Assembly (NCBI GenBank): GCA_018823325.1 | Contig: JAHJIJ010000021.1 | Location: forward strand, 20,163 to 84,162 | Length of the DNA stretch: 64,000 nucleotides | Direction: 5' to 3' | Source of the DNA: Alphaproteobacteria bacterium | GTDB lineage: Bacteria; Pseudomonadota; Alphaproteobacteria; Sphingomonadales; Sphingomonadaceae | Shown here: positions 57,322 to 64,000 of the stretch, one piece after another | How positions within the stretch are numbered: the stretch's first letter is position 1 | Layout: the number at the start of each line of letters is the position of its first letter | Program-made: the position numbers and the translations under genes | The notes under the pieces: generated by a model | What the model was told of the DNA's origin: nothing | Databases searched by the model: none | Seen by the model: only the letters and a program-made list of their open reading frames with translations

Positions 57322-57337
57322 TGTTGATTCTTCAACA
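57322..57337. promoter_or_regulatory. Palindrome TGTTGA-N4-TCAACA, candidate MarR operator 1
   Basis: TGTTGA (57322-57327), four bases, TCAACA (57332-57337) in the divergent gap between the NTF2-like gene and the tandem-MarR gene. The same half-sites recur at 58466-58478. The size and dyad symmetry are those of MarR-family operators; binding is inferred. Confidence 0.5.
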
Positions 57338-57465
57338 GCTAAGCGCCTCCTGCTCCTCGTTCAACTGAAAAACGTTGGTCTGCTCAACCGATATGCTTGC
57401 CAAGCCGCGAATTCTGGCCGAAGGTTTCAGATCATGGCACCAAAAAGCACGGGAAGCGCCTATTC

Positions 57466-58482
57466 GTGACCAAAGCCGCGGGTCAAATTGCCGTCGCGTC
57501 GGGGGACGAGGATAAGATTGCACATCCGCCCAGGGTGTCATTGGACGAGGTTATGCGCGTCTTCCTCCAGAAGCCCGGATTTCTCCTCAATCGTATCGAT
57601 CAGATCGCGAATGCGCTCTATGGCTCCGCCTCTCAAGGTGGCGAGACACTCGCGCAGGCGGAGATGATGCTTGCGATTGCTGATCGCACTGGCAGTGACC
57701 AAGTGGGTCTCGCTCGCGCTTGCGGCAGCGATACGTCGACAACAGCAATCATATTGCAGAATCTGGAAATGACCGGTCTTATCGTCCGTCAGCAGGATGA
57801 ACGAGACCGTCGTCGCAGTCTGCCAGTCCTCACCGAGGCAGGAGAGCAACGCCTCGGGTCCATCAGATCATCCTTCGAAAGCCTACAGGAGCGGTTGCTG
57901 GAACCCTTGTCGGTTCCAGCGCGCGATGCAGTGATGGCGCAGCTGGTCCGACTGGTTGAGATCAACAATGATGGCGCACCGCGATGGGACCGGGAAGATT
58001 CCCATCTGGCTGGAATGCCGAGCATGCTGTTTCGGCGGGCGTTGCAGATTTCACACGCGCGGTTCAACGCACAAGTTGCGCCGATGACAGTCACGCTCCG
58101 GCAGTTTTCTGCGATGATCATCCTGGACCTGCACCCTGGCCTGAGTCAGGTCGAATTCGCGCGGGTCTATGGGTTGGACCCGTCCACTTGCGCAATCGTC
58201 CTGAAGAAGCTGGCTCAGCGTGGGTTGCTCCGGGCCGTGCCGTCAGCGCAGGACCGGCGCAAGACGCTATATTACACCACCGATGAGGGCCGCCGCCAGA
58301 TCACGATCCTGCAGTCCTTTGCCGATCAAGCCGACGCGTTGGTTCTTTCCGATCTTTCAGCCAGTTCGTTCAAAGCGCTTCTGCCGCCGCTTCAGGCCAT
58401 CGTGCGCGCCCATTCTCCCATTCTGCGCTATCCCGGCTTCTTCCCGTGGGATGAGGAAAAGACCCTCAACACTGTTGATTGA
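57466..58482 (+). CDS. Tandem-domain MarR family transcriptional regulator
   Basis: 338-residue protein holding two MarR-type winged-helix domains in one chain. The first (about residues 35-150) has QAEMMLAIADRTGSDQVGLA and STTAIILQNLEMTGLIVRQQ followed by the wing DERDRRRSLPVLTEAGEQRL. The second (about 190-310) has LRQFSAMIILDLHPGLSQVE and STCAIVLKKLAQRGLLRAVP followed by SAQDRRKTLYYTTDEGRRQ. MarR proteins are normally single-domain dimers of about 150 residues, so this is a covalent pseudo-dimer or double-dimer former. GTG 57466 is taken as start; the frame is open to a TTG at 57397. Sits between two divergent units it probably controls. Confidence 0.8.
   Translation: MTKAAGQIAVASGDEDKIAHPPRVSLDEVMRVFLQKPGFLLNRIDQIANALYGSASQGGETLAQAEMMLAIADRTGSDQVGLARACGSDTSTTAIILQNLEMTGLIVRQQDERDRRRSLPVLTEAGEQRLGSIRSSFESLQERLLEPLSVPARDAVMAQLVRLVEINNDGAPRWDREDSHLAGMPSMLFRRALQISHARFNAQVAPMTVTLRQFSAMIILDLHPGLSQVEFARVYGLDPSTCAIVLKKLAQRGLLRAVPSAQDRRKTLYYTTDEGRRQITILQSFADQADALVLSDLSASSFKALLPPLQAIVRAHSPILRYPGFFPWDEEKTLNTVD
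58466..58478. promoter_or_regulatory. Palindrome TCAACA-C-TGTTGA, candidate MarR operator 2
   Basis: Perfect dyad TCAACA (58466-58471), C, TGTTGA (58473-58478), using the same half-sites as the palindrome at 57322 but in inverted order. It lies in the last codons of the regulator gene and 75 bases before the aldehyde dehydrogenase start, where it could control the downstream operon. Binding is inferred. Confidence 0.45.
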
Positions 58483-58552
58483 TCCACAAACATCGATATA
58501 CAACGACGTCTGACTAATTGGGGCGAGTCTTTCGCTCCTGGAGAGGACGAAG

Positions 58553-60016
58553 ATGGCGGATACCGAAAGGCGTAGCCTGCCCGTGCGCAATCCGCGCACC
58601 GGTGCAGTGGATTTCATGCTTCCTGTGGCAACGGCGGAAGACGTGGCGTCGAAGACCGCTCGCTTGCGCGAGAACCAGAAGGCATGGGGCGCGAGGCCGC
58701 TGGCTGAACGGATCGGCGTCATGCAGCGCTGGTTGGGCGAAGTCGCCAAGCGCGCCAATGCCATTGCCGAGGCGGACGCAATCGACACTGGTGGCTGCCA
58801 CACCTCCTATCTCCAGGGCTTCATCACCATGGGGAATATCGGCGGCTGGATCGAGGACGCGCAGGCGGCGCTGGATGCGGCGAGCTATACCGGTCCTTCC
58901 AAGGCCATGCCGCAGGTGGAAGTGCGCACGCAGTTCGTGCCCTATCCGCTGGTCGGCGTCATCGGTCCCTGGAATGCGCCGATGATGCTGGTGCTGCTCG
59001 ATGCCATTCCCGCGCTCTTCGCCGGCTGCTCGGTGCTCATCAAGCCCTCGGAAGTGACGCCGCGCTGGGTTGAGCCGCTGTTCGAGGCTGTGGCGCAGGT
59101 GCCGGAACTCGCCGGCGTGTTCGACTATGTGCAGGGCGATGGCGAGACTGGCCGGGCGATCATCGACACGGCTGATCTCGTCTGTTTCACCGGCAGCGTG
59201 CCCACCGGCCGGAAGATCGCGGTGCAGTGCGCCGAGCGTCTGATTCCCTGCTATCTGGAGCTTGGCGGCAAGGACCCGGTGATCGTGACCGAGACGGCCG
59301 ATCTGGAGCGCGCAACTACCGCCGTGCTGCGCGGCGCCGTTCACGCCAATGGCATGGTGTGCTTCTCGGTCGAGCGTATCTACGTCGCCGAGCGCATCCA
59401 TGATGCCTTCGTTCAGCTTCTTGTGGAGAAGGCGCAGAAGGTGCGGCTGAACAGCGATGATCCGCGCGCGGGCCATCTGCACCCGTTCACATTCGCGCCT
59501 CAGGCCGAGATCGTTGAGCAGCATGTCGCCGATGCGGTGAGCAAGGGCGCGACGATCCTCACAGGCGGCAAGGTCGAGGAGATCAACGGCGGCCTCTATA
59601 TGCGCCCGACCGTCCTCACAGGCGTCAATCACGACATGATGATCATGCGCGACGAGACGTTCGGTCCGATGCTTCCCGTCATGCCCTTCCGGACGATCGA
59701 GGAGGCCATTGCGCTGGCGAACGACACCATCTTCGGTCTTACGGCCAATGTGATCGCAGGCAGCGCCGAAGAAGCGCTGGAGATCGGCCTGCAGATCAAT
59801 GCCGGCTCGGTGTTCATGCAGGACACCTTCCTCACCTTCGCCAAGAACCGCACCGTTGGCAGCAATGCCTTCGGGGCCTCCGGCGTTGGCGGTGGATCGC
59901 GCACGGGGCCGGAAGCGATCCTGCGCTATGTGCGTCGCAAGGCATTGCTCACCAATCACGGCGAGCCCGCCGACATCCAGAACGATCACCATCTTGGAAA
60001 ACCGGGAGGACACTGA
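58553..60016 (+). CDS. NAD(P)-dependent aldehyde dehydrogenase
   Basis: ALDH-superfamily enzyme of 487 residues that oxidises an aldehyde to the acid. Seen: N141 in VIGPWNAPMMLVL, K164 in SVLIKPSEVTPRW, CFTGSVPTGRKIA, general base E236 in CYLELGGKDP, nucleophile C270 in HANGMVCFSVERI (the usual QxC is here MVC), and the end motif ANDTIFGLTANV. Related enzymes act on aromatic aldehydes such as benzaldehydes and vanillin. GGAGAGGA precedes the ATG. First gene of the catabolic operon; one base separates it from the next start. Confidence 0.92.
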   Translation: MADTERRSLPVRNPRTGAVDFMLPVATAEDVASKTARLRENQKAWGARPLAERIGVMQRWLGEVAKRANAIAEADAIDTGGCHTSYLQGFITMGNIGGWIEDAQAALDAASYTGPSKAMPQVEVRTQFVPYPLVGVIGPWNAPMMLVLLDAIPALFAGCSVLIKPSEVTPRWVEPLFEAVAQVPELAGVFDYVQGDGETGRAIIDTADLVCFTGSVPTGRKIAVQCAERLIPCYLELGGKDPVIVTETADLERATTAVLRGAVHANGMVCFSVERIYVAERIHDAFVQLLVEKAQKVRLNSDDPRAGHLHPFTFAPQAEIVEQHVADAVSKGATILTGGKVEEINGGLYMRPTVLTGVNHDMMIMRDETFGPMLPVMPFRTIEEAIALANDTIFGLTANVIAGSAEEALEIGLQINAGSVFMQDTFLTFAKNRTVGSNAFGASGVGGGSRTGPEAILRYVRRKALLTNHGEPADIQNDHHLGKPGGH

Positions 60017-60017
60017 C

Positions 60018-60524
60018 ATGGCATGGGAACTGAGCGCGCTCGATCGGCTCGAAATCCAGGAACTCTACTCGCGCTACGCCTGGGGCATTGACCTCGCGGA
60101 TGAAGAAACTGCGATGTCGACCTTCGCCAAGGACGCGTGGTTCGATCACCTCTGGCAGGGCCGGGTGCAGGGCCATGAGGCGATCCTGGAGAACCTCCGC
60201 TCCTTGTGGAACGACCGCCAGAGCTGGTGGTATGGCCGCCAGCACATCATGAACACGCTGATCATGGACCCCCGCGAGGAGCAGGGCGAAGTGGATGTGC
60301 GCTGCTTCTTCCAGATCATCCAGTTCCAGACCGATTATCACACCAACTTCGTGTTCGGCATCGGCACCCGGCAGGACCATGTGACGAAGAAGGAAGGCGT
60401 GTGGCGTTTCCAGTCGTTGCACGTGAATGCCTGGACGGCCGCCGATCAGGTGCCCTGGAAGGGCGAGATCCTGCTCAAGAAGAAGCCGAGCCATCAGGCT
60501 GCGCCCGTCGCGGGGAAGAAGTGA
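60018..60524 (+). CDS. NTF2/SnoaL-like protein, possible formaldehyde-releasing lyase
   Basis: 168-residue NTF2-fold protein from ATG 60018, preceded by GGGAGGA. Seen: LSALDRLEIQELYSRYAWGI and DLADEETAMSTFAKDAWFDH, the entry of the SnoaL_4 fold; GREHIMN-like segment YGRQHIMNTLIMDPREEQGE; and a basic end. Known: in sphingomonad lignin catabolism the diarylpropane gamma-formaldehyde lyases LdpA/LsdE are NTF2-like and produce lignostilbene for LSD-type oxygenases. Here an LSD-type gene lies three genes downstream, which makes a related role plausible but unproven. Alternatives are an isomerase, a dehydratase or the small subunit of a ring hydroxylase. One-base overlap (TGATG) with the next gene. 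Confidence 0.78.
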   Translation: MAWELSALDRLEIQELYSRYAWGIDLADEETAMSTFAKDAWFDHLWQGRVQGHEAILENLRSLWNDRQSWWYGRQHIMNTLIMDPREEQGEVDVRCFFQIIQFQTDYHTNFVFGIGTRQDHVTKKEGVWRFQSLHVNAWTAADQVPWKGEILLKKKPSHQAAPVAGKK

Positions 60525-61624
60525 TGCAGATCACGGCAGCCGTCAGTCGCGGTAATCAGCCCGGGCCGAGCCTTGAAACGCTGGAGCTCGAAGCGCCGCG
60601 TCCCGGCGAGATGCTCGTGCGCATCGTCGCCGTCGGCATCTGCCACACCGATCTGCATGAGCATCCCGGCCGCCACGCGCCACATCCCATCGTTCTTGGC
60701 CATGAAGGTGCGGGCATCGTCGAAGCGCTGGGCGAAGGCGTGCGCGGTTTTGCGGTGGGCGATCACGTGCTGCTCTCCGGCAGCAGTTGCGGCGCGTGCC
60801 CCAGCTGTGTCGCGGGCCGGCCGACCTATTGCGATCTGGCCATGCCGATGAATTTCGGCGGCAAGCGCCTCGATGGATCGACGTCGCTGGGCTGCGGCGA
60901 GGAGCGTATCCACTCGCATTTCTTCGGCCAGTCCTCCTTCGCGACGCACAGCATCGTGCCCGAACGTACGGCGGTAAAGGTCGACAAGGACATTCCGCTG
61001 GAGAAGCTCGCGCCCTTGGGCTGCGGCGTCATCACGGGCGCAGGCTCGGTGATCGAGGCGCTGAAAGTGGGCGCGGGGGATACCATCGCTATCTTCGGGG
61101 TTGGCGGCGTGGGACTGTCAGCCGTCATGGCTGCGAAGCTGGTCGGCGCGAAGCGCATCGTTGCGGTCGACATCAATCAGGCGCGGCTGGATCTTGCGCG
61201 GGAGCTGGGTGCGACGGATACCATCCTCTCCAGCAGCGAGAATGTCTCCCAGCAGATCCGGGCCGTTACCGGGCGCGGCGTGGATTTCAGCTTCAACACG
61301 ACAACCGTACCCGCAGTGCACACCATGGCGCTGGAATGCCTCGCCATGAACGGCACCGCCGGTTTCGTCGCGGCGCCACGCGGGGAATGGGCGCCTGCCA
61401 TGTTCCCCATGCTCGCCGGCGGCAAACAACTACGCGGCATTCTGGGTGGGGACGCCAATCCGCGCACCTTCCTGCCCATGCTGATCGACTATTGGCGGCA
61501 GGGGCGCTTTCCCTTCGATCGCTTGATCCAGACCTATGCCTTCGATGAAATCGACAAGGCATTCCACGATTGCGAAGCGGGCACGGTGATCAAGCCGGTG
61601 CTCAAGGTTGGAGACGCTGCATGA
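60524..61624 (+). CDS. Zinc-dependent alcohol dehydrogenase, aryl-alcohol type (MDR family)
   Basis: Medium-chain dehydrogenase of 366 residues. Catalytic zinc ligands C40 in VGICHTDLHEH and H60 in VLGHEGAGIVEALGEGV; structural zinc cysteines C89, C92, C95 and C103 in SSCGACPSCVAGRPTYC; a third catalytic ligand in LGCGVITGAGSV; NAD-binding GVGGVGLSAVMAAKLVGAKR. The sequence resembles benzyl-alcohol/aryl-alcohol dehydrogenases. It could oxidise an alcohol to the aldehyde used by the neighbouring aldehyde dehydrogenase. Coupled by overlaps at both ends (TGATG upstream, ATGA downstream). Confidence 0.92.
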   Translation: MQITAAVSRGNQPGPSLETLELEAPRPGEMLVRIVAVGICHTDLHEHPGRHAPHPIVLGHEGAGIVEALGEGVRGFAVGDHVLLSGSSCGACPSCVAGRPTYCDLAMPMNFGGKRLDGSTSLGCGEERIHSHFFGQSSFATHSIVPERTAVKVDKDIPLEKLAPLGCGVITGAGSVIEALKVGAGDTIAIFGVGGVGLSAVMAAKLVGAKRIVAVDINQARLDLARELGATDTILSSSENVSQQIRAVTGRGVDFSFNTTTVPAVHTMALECLAMNGTAGFVAAPRGEWAPAMFPMLAGGKQLRGILGGDANPRTFLPMLIDYWRQGRFPFDRLIQTYAFDEIDKAFHDCEAGTVIKPVLKVGDAA

Positions 61625-62469
61625 CACCTGAAATTCGCGAACAACTCAAAGCTTTCGGTGCCGAATTGACGCCTGACATGATGGGCGGCACGCAAGGCAT
61701 CTATCGCGCCCTGCAACCCGGACTGCCTGCTGGTGCGAAGGTCACCCGCGATCACAAATATGGTCCGGACGAGCGCAACCGGCTCGACGTTTTCACGCGT
61801 GAGGGCTTGTCGGGCGCGCCGGTGTTGGTCTTCATCCATGGCGGCGGTTTCGTCATGGGCGACAAGACGACCGAAGGCTCGCCCTTCTATGACAATATCG
61901 GCGGCTTTGCCGTGGACGAGGGCTATGTCGGCGTCACCATGACCTACCGCCTTGCCCCGGCTGCGACCTGGCCCGCCGGGGGCGAGGATGTGGCGCTGGC
62001 TGTCGAATGGCTGCGTGCGAACGTCACGCAGTTCGGCGGCAACCCCGAGCGCATCTTCATCATGGGCCAGTCCGCCGGTGCGGTGCACGTGGCGGACTGC
62101 GTGGCGCGCTTCTCGCCAAAGATCGCCGGCGCCCTGATGTGTTCAGGCATCTACGATGTCGCGGCAGCCCACCCCAACCAGTTCCAGAAGGCCTATTATG
62201 GCGAAGATCCGGCCGGTTGGTCGCAGGCTTCCACGGTTGCCGGCCTGCTGACCACGAAGATCCCGCTCTTCTTCTCGGTCTGCGAGTTCGATCCGGTTGA
62301 TTTCCAGCAGCAGGCCGCGAGCCTTGCCGCACGTTACGCCACAACTAACAAGGCCTTTCCAAGGCTGCACTGGCTGGGAGGCCACAATCATCTGTCACCT
62401 GTGCTCGAGGTCGGGACGCCAGACAGCGACCTTGAGCATCACATCATGAACTTCATCGCCACCGTCTGA
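61621..62469 (+). CDS. Alpha/beta hydrolase, hormone-sensitive-lipase type
   Basis: 282-residue esterase-like protein. Start ATG 61621 overlaps the dehydrogenase stop. Oxyanion motif HGGG at residues 73-76 (FIHGGGFVMGD), nucleophile S151 in IMGQSAGAVH, candidate acid D224 in CEFDPVDF, and His in GGHNHLSP (255 or 257). It would cleave an ester or carbamate-like bond in a pathway intermediate. A 23-base gap with AGGAGG leads to the dioxygenase gene. Confidence 0.9.
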   Translation: MTPEIREQLKAFGAELTPDMMGGTQGIYRALQPGLPAGAKVTRDHKYGPDERNRLDVFTREGLSGAPVLVFIHGGGFVMGDKTTEGSPFYDNIGGFAVDEGYVGVTMTYRLAPAATWPAGGEDVALAVEWLRANVTQFGGNPERIFIMGQSAGAVHVADCVARFSPKIAGALMCSGIYDVAAAHPNQFQKAYYGEDPAGWSQASTVAGLLTTKIPLFFSVCEFDPVDFQQQAASLAARYATTNKAFPRLHWLGGHNHLSPVLEVGTPDSDLEHHIMNFIATV

Positions 62470-62492
62470 GGCATATTCTTCAGGAGGACCCC

Positions 62493-63947
62493 ATGGTCGA
62501 ACCCATTCAATTCCCCGACGTCGAGCTCTATCGCGGCTGGGGCGAGCCGATGCGCGCCAATATTGAACTGCGCGGGCTGGAGCTGATCTCCGGCGCCATT
62601 CCCGATGGCCTGGAAGGCGGCCTCTATCGGGTCGGCGCCGACCGGCAATATCCCTCCGGCCGTACCGATGACATCTTCATCGATGGCGAAGGCCAGATCC
62701 ACATGATCCGCTTCAAAGACAATCAGGCGGATTATGTCGTCAAATGGGTCGAGACCGATCGTTACAAGGCGCAGAAGACCGCGCGCCGCGGTCTCTTCGG
62801 CAGCTATCGCAATCGCTATACAGTCGATGAAAGCGCGAAGGATATCCATCTCGGCACGGCCAACACCACGGCCATGTTCCATGCTGGCCATCTCTACGCG
62901 CTGAAGGAAGACGATCTTCCGTATGAGATCGATCCCGACACGCTGGAAACCAAAGGTCGCGTAGACTTCGACGGGCTGATCAATTCGCAGACCTTCACGG
63001 CGCACCCCAAGGTCGATCCGATCACCAACGAGCTGCTCGCCTTCGGCTATCAGGCCAAGGGCGATGCGACCAAGGACTTCGTGTTCTACGTCTTTGGGCC
63101 TGATCGCGAGATCAAGACCGAGATCTGGTTCGAGATGCCCTATGCCGCGTGCGTGCATGACTTCGCGATCACGGACGAGTGGGTGGTCGTTCCGTTCTTC
63201 CCGCTGATCACTGATCTCGATGTCGTGAAGGCGGGTGGCCCTTATTACCAGTGGCATGCCGATCAACCGGTGCATGTTGCGCTGGTGCCGCGCTACGGCA
63301 AGGCAGAGGATATCCGCTGGTTCAAGGGGCCGACGGGCAGCGCCGGCCACATGATGAATGCCTATCGGTGCGGCTCGAAGATCCATCTCGACCTGTGCTA
63401 TTATGAAGGCAATTGCTTCCCCTTCTTCACCACGCCGCAGGGCGAGGAGACGGCACCGGTGCCGCCATTCCTCACCCGCATGACCTTTGATCTGGCGAGC
63501 AATGAGGACAGCTTCACGACCCAGCGCCTGCTGAACGTGCCCTGTGAAATGCCCCGCACCGATGATCGCTATCAGGGGCGGCCTTACCGCTATGGCTTCG
63601 TCCTTGCGCGCTCGCAGGATGGATCAAGCGGCACCGGCCGCTTCGACAATCAGACAGGCGAGTTCCAGATGTGGAAGCCGGGTGAGGGCGACAGCGTGCA
63701 GGAAGCACAATTCGTTCCACGCACGCCCGATGCACCGGAGGGCGATGGCTGGCTGCTCGTGCTGGTCTCCCGCACATCAAAGAATCGTAGCGACCTGGCG
63801 ATCCTCGACGCGCAAAATCTGGCCGCTGGCCCGGTCGCGCTGCTCAAGCTTCCCGTACGGGTCCGTTCAACGTTCCACGGCACTTGGGTGCCTGAGGAGA
63901 CGCTCAAGAGCGGCCAGTACAATATGAAGCTCAGTTCCGCCGCCTGA
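62493..63947 (+). CDS. Carotenoid-cleavage-type dioxygenase, lignostilbene dioxygenase-like
   Basis: Iron(II) dioxygenase of 484 residues that cleaves a carbon-carbon double bond with O2. The four iron-binding histidines are H171 (FTAHPKVDP), H222 (ACVHDFAIT), H286 (SAGHMMNAY) and H462 (STFHGTWVP). Y105 in LFGSYRNRY and K138 in YALKEDDLP fall where stilbene-cleaving relatives (NOV1, LSD) have the Tyr and Lys that hold the substrate's 4-hydroxyl group, which favours a hydroxystilbene-like substrate over a carotenoid. AGGAGG lies nine bases before the ATG. Last gene of the operon; after its stop 53 bases remain in the window with nothing recognisable. Confidence 0.92.
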   Translation: MVEPIQFPDVELYRGWGEPMRANIELRGLELISGAIPDGLEGGLYRVGADRQYPSGRTDDIFIDGEGQIHMIRFKDNQADYVVKWVETDRYKAQKTARRGLFGSYRNRYTVDESAKDIHLGTANTTAMFHAGHLYALKEDDLPYEIDPDTLETKGRVDFDGLINSQTFTAHPKVDPITNELLAFGYQAKGDATKDFVFYVFGPDREIKTEIWFEMPYAACVHDFAITDEWVVVPFFPLITDLDVVKAGGPYYQWHADQPVHVALVPRYGKAEDIRWFKGPTGSAGHMMNAYRCGSKIHLDLCYYEGNCFPFFTTPQGEETAPVPPFLTRMTFDLASNEDSFTTQRLLNVPCEMPRTDDRYQGRPYRYGFVLARSQDGSSGTGRFDNQTGEFQMWKPGEGDSVQEAQFVPRTPDAPEGDGWLLVLVSRTSKNRSDLAILDAQNLAAGPVALLKLPVRVRSTFHGTWVPEETLKSGQYNMKLSSAA

Positions 63948-64000
63948 GCTGTGTAGCCAACCGATCATCCATTTAGTTAGGCGGCCTCTCGTTCAAGCGA

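Overview
The window reads as a chromosomal segment of a high-G+C alphaproteobacterium of the Sphingomonadaceae (Sphingomonas/Sphingobium/Novosphingobium type). The reasons are the CpdR-type regulator, SapC-family protein, DUF3237 proteins, a lignostilbene-dioxygenase-like enzyme, a PEPxxWA-CTERM protein and the general base composition. No prophage, insertion sequence, rRNA or CRISPR array was seen. Two tRNA genes (Val-GAC, Leu-UAG) are present.

Layout. 1-4.9 kb: tamB (cut by the window edge) and tamA, the outer-membrane translocation module. 5-15.2 kb: single-gene housekeeping functions (FAD oxidase, SapC, N-formylglutamate amidohydrolase, cpdR, tRNA-Val, DOPA-dioxygenase-like protein, response regulator, TetR, metY, haem-dependent N-demethylase, bioB), plus a candidate suhB/MmgR-like small RNA near 8.25 kb. 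15.2-24.7 kb: a surface-polysaccharide locus (CDP-alcohol phosphatidyltransferase, initiating sugar transferase, two glycosyltransferases, methyltransferases, flippase, GT-C-like membrane protein). 24.7-27.7 kb: YceI, TauE-type permease, and a terC unit behind a terminator-like leader hairpin. 27.8-31.6 kb: ilvB-(unknown gene)-ilvN-ilvC. 32-42.9 kb: PEP-CTERM protein, miaA/serB head to head, a ParA / ribbon-helix-helix / SPOR-lipoprotein triad, and a reverse-strand run DUF3089-ruvX-DUF1294-pyrB-pyrC', in which pyrC' has lost its metal ligands. 43-48.9 kb: DUF4153 protein and gatC-gatA-gatB. Between gatA and gatB sit a palindromic repeat, a decayed copy of the gatB 5' end and an acetyltransferase gene. 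49.3-55.7 kb: tRNA-Leu, trigger factor with a long Ala/Lys tail, GT2, acyltransferase, clpP, clpX. 55.8-63.9 kb: a catabolic-looking cluster around a tandem-MarR regulator.

The catabolic cluster is the most interesting part. Divergent from the regulator run an NTF2-like protein and two DUF3237 paralogues. With it run an aldehyde dehydrogenase, a second NTF2-like protein, a zinc alcohol dehydrogenase, an alpha/beta hydrolase and a carotenoid/stilbene cleavage dioxygenase, most of them with touching or overlapping ends. The dioxygenase keeps the four iron-binding histidines and the Tyr and Lys used by stilbene-cleaving relatives. An NTF2-like protein beside an LSD-type oxygenase recalls the formaldehyde-releasing lyase plus lignostilbene dioxygenase pair of sphingomonad lignin-dimer catabolism. 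Which substrate this cluster handles is inference. A 6-bp palindrome (TGTTGA/TCAACA) occurs on both sides of the regulator gene and may be its operator.

Three copies of a palindromic repeat (arms CCGTTCGCCCTGAGCTTGTC and its complement) lie in intergenic gaps at 18.7, 31.9 and 46.6 kb. Start codons were moved from the longest possible frame wherever a ribosome-binding site, overlap or family length argued for it; each case is stated.
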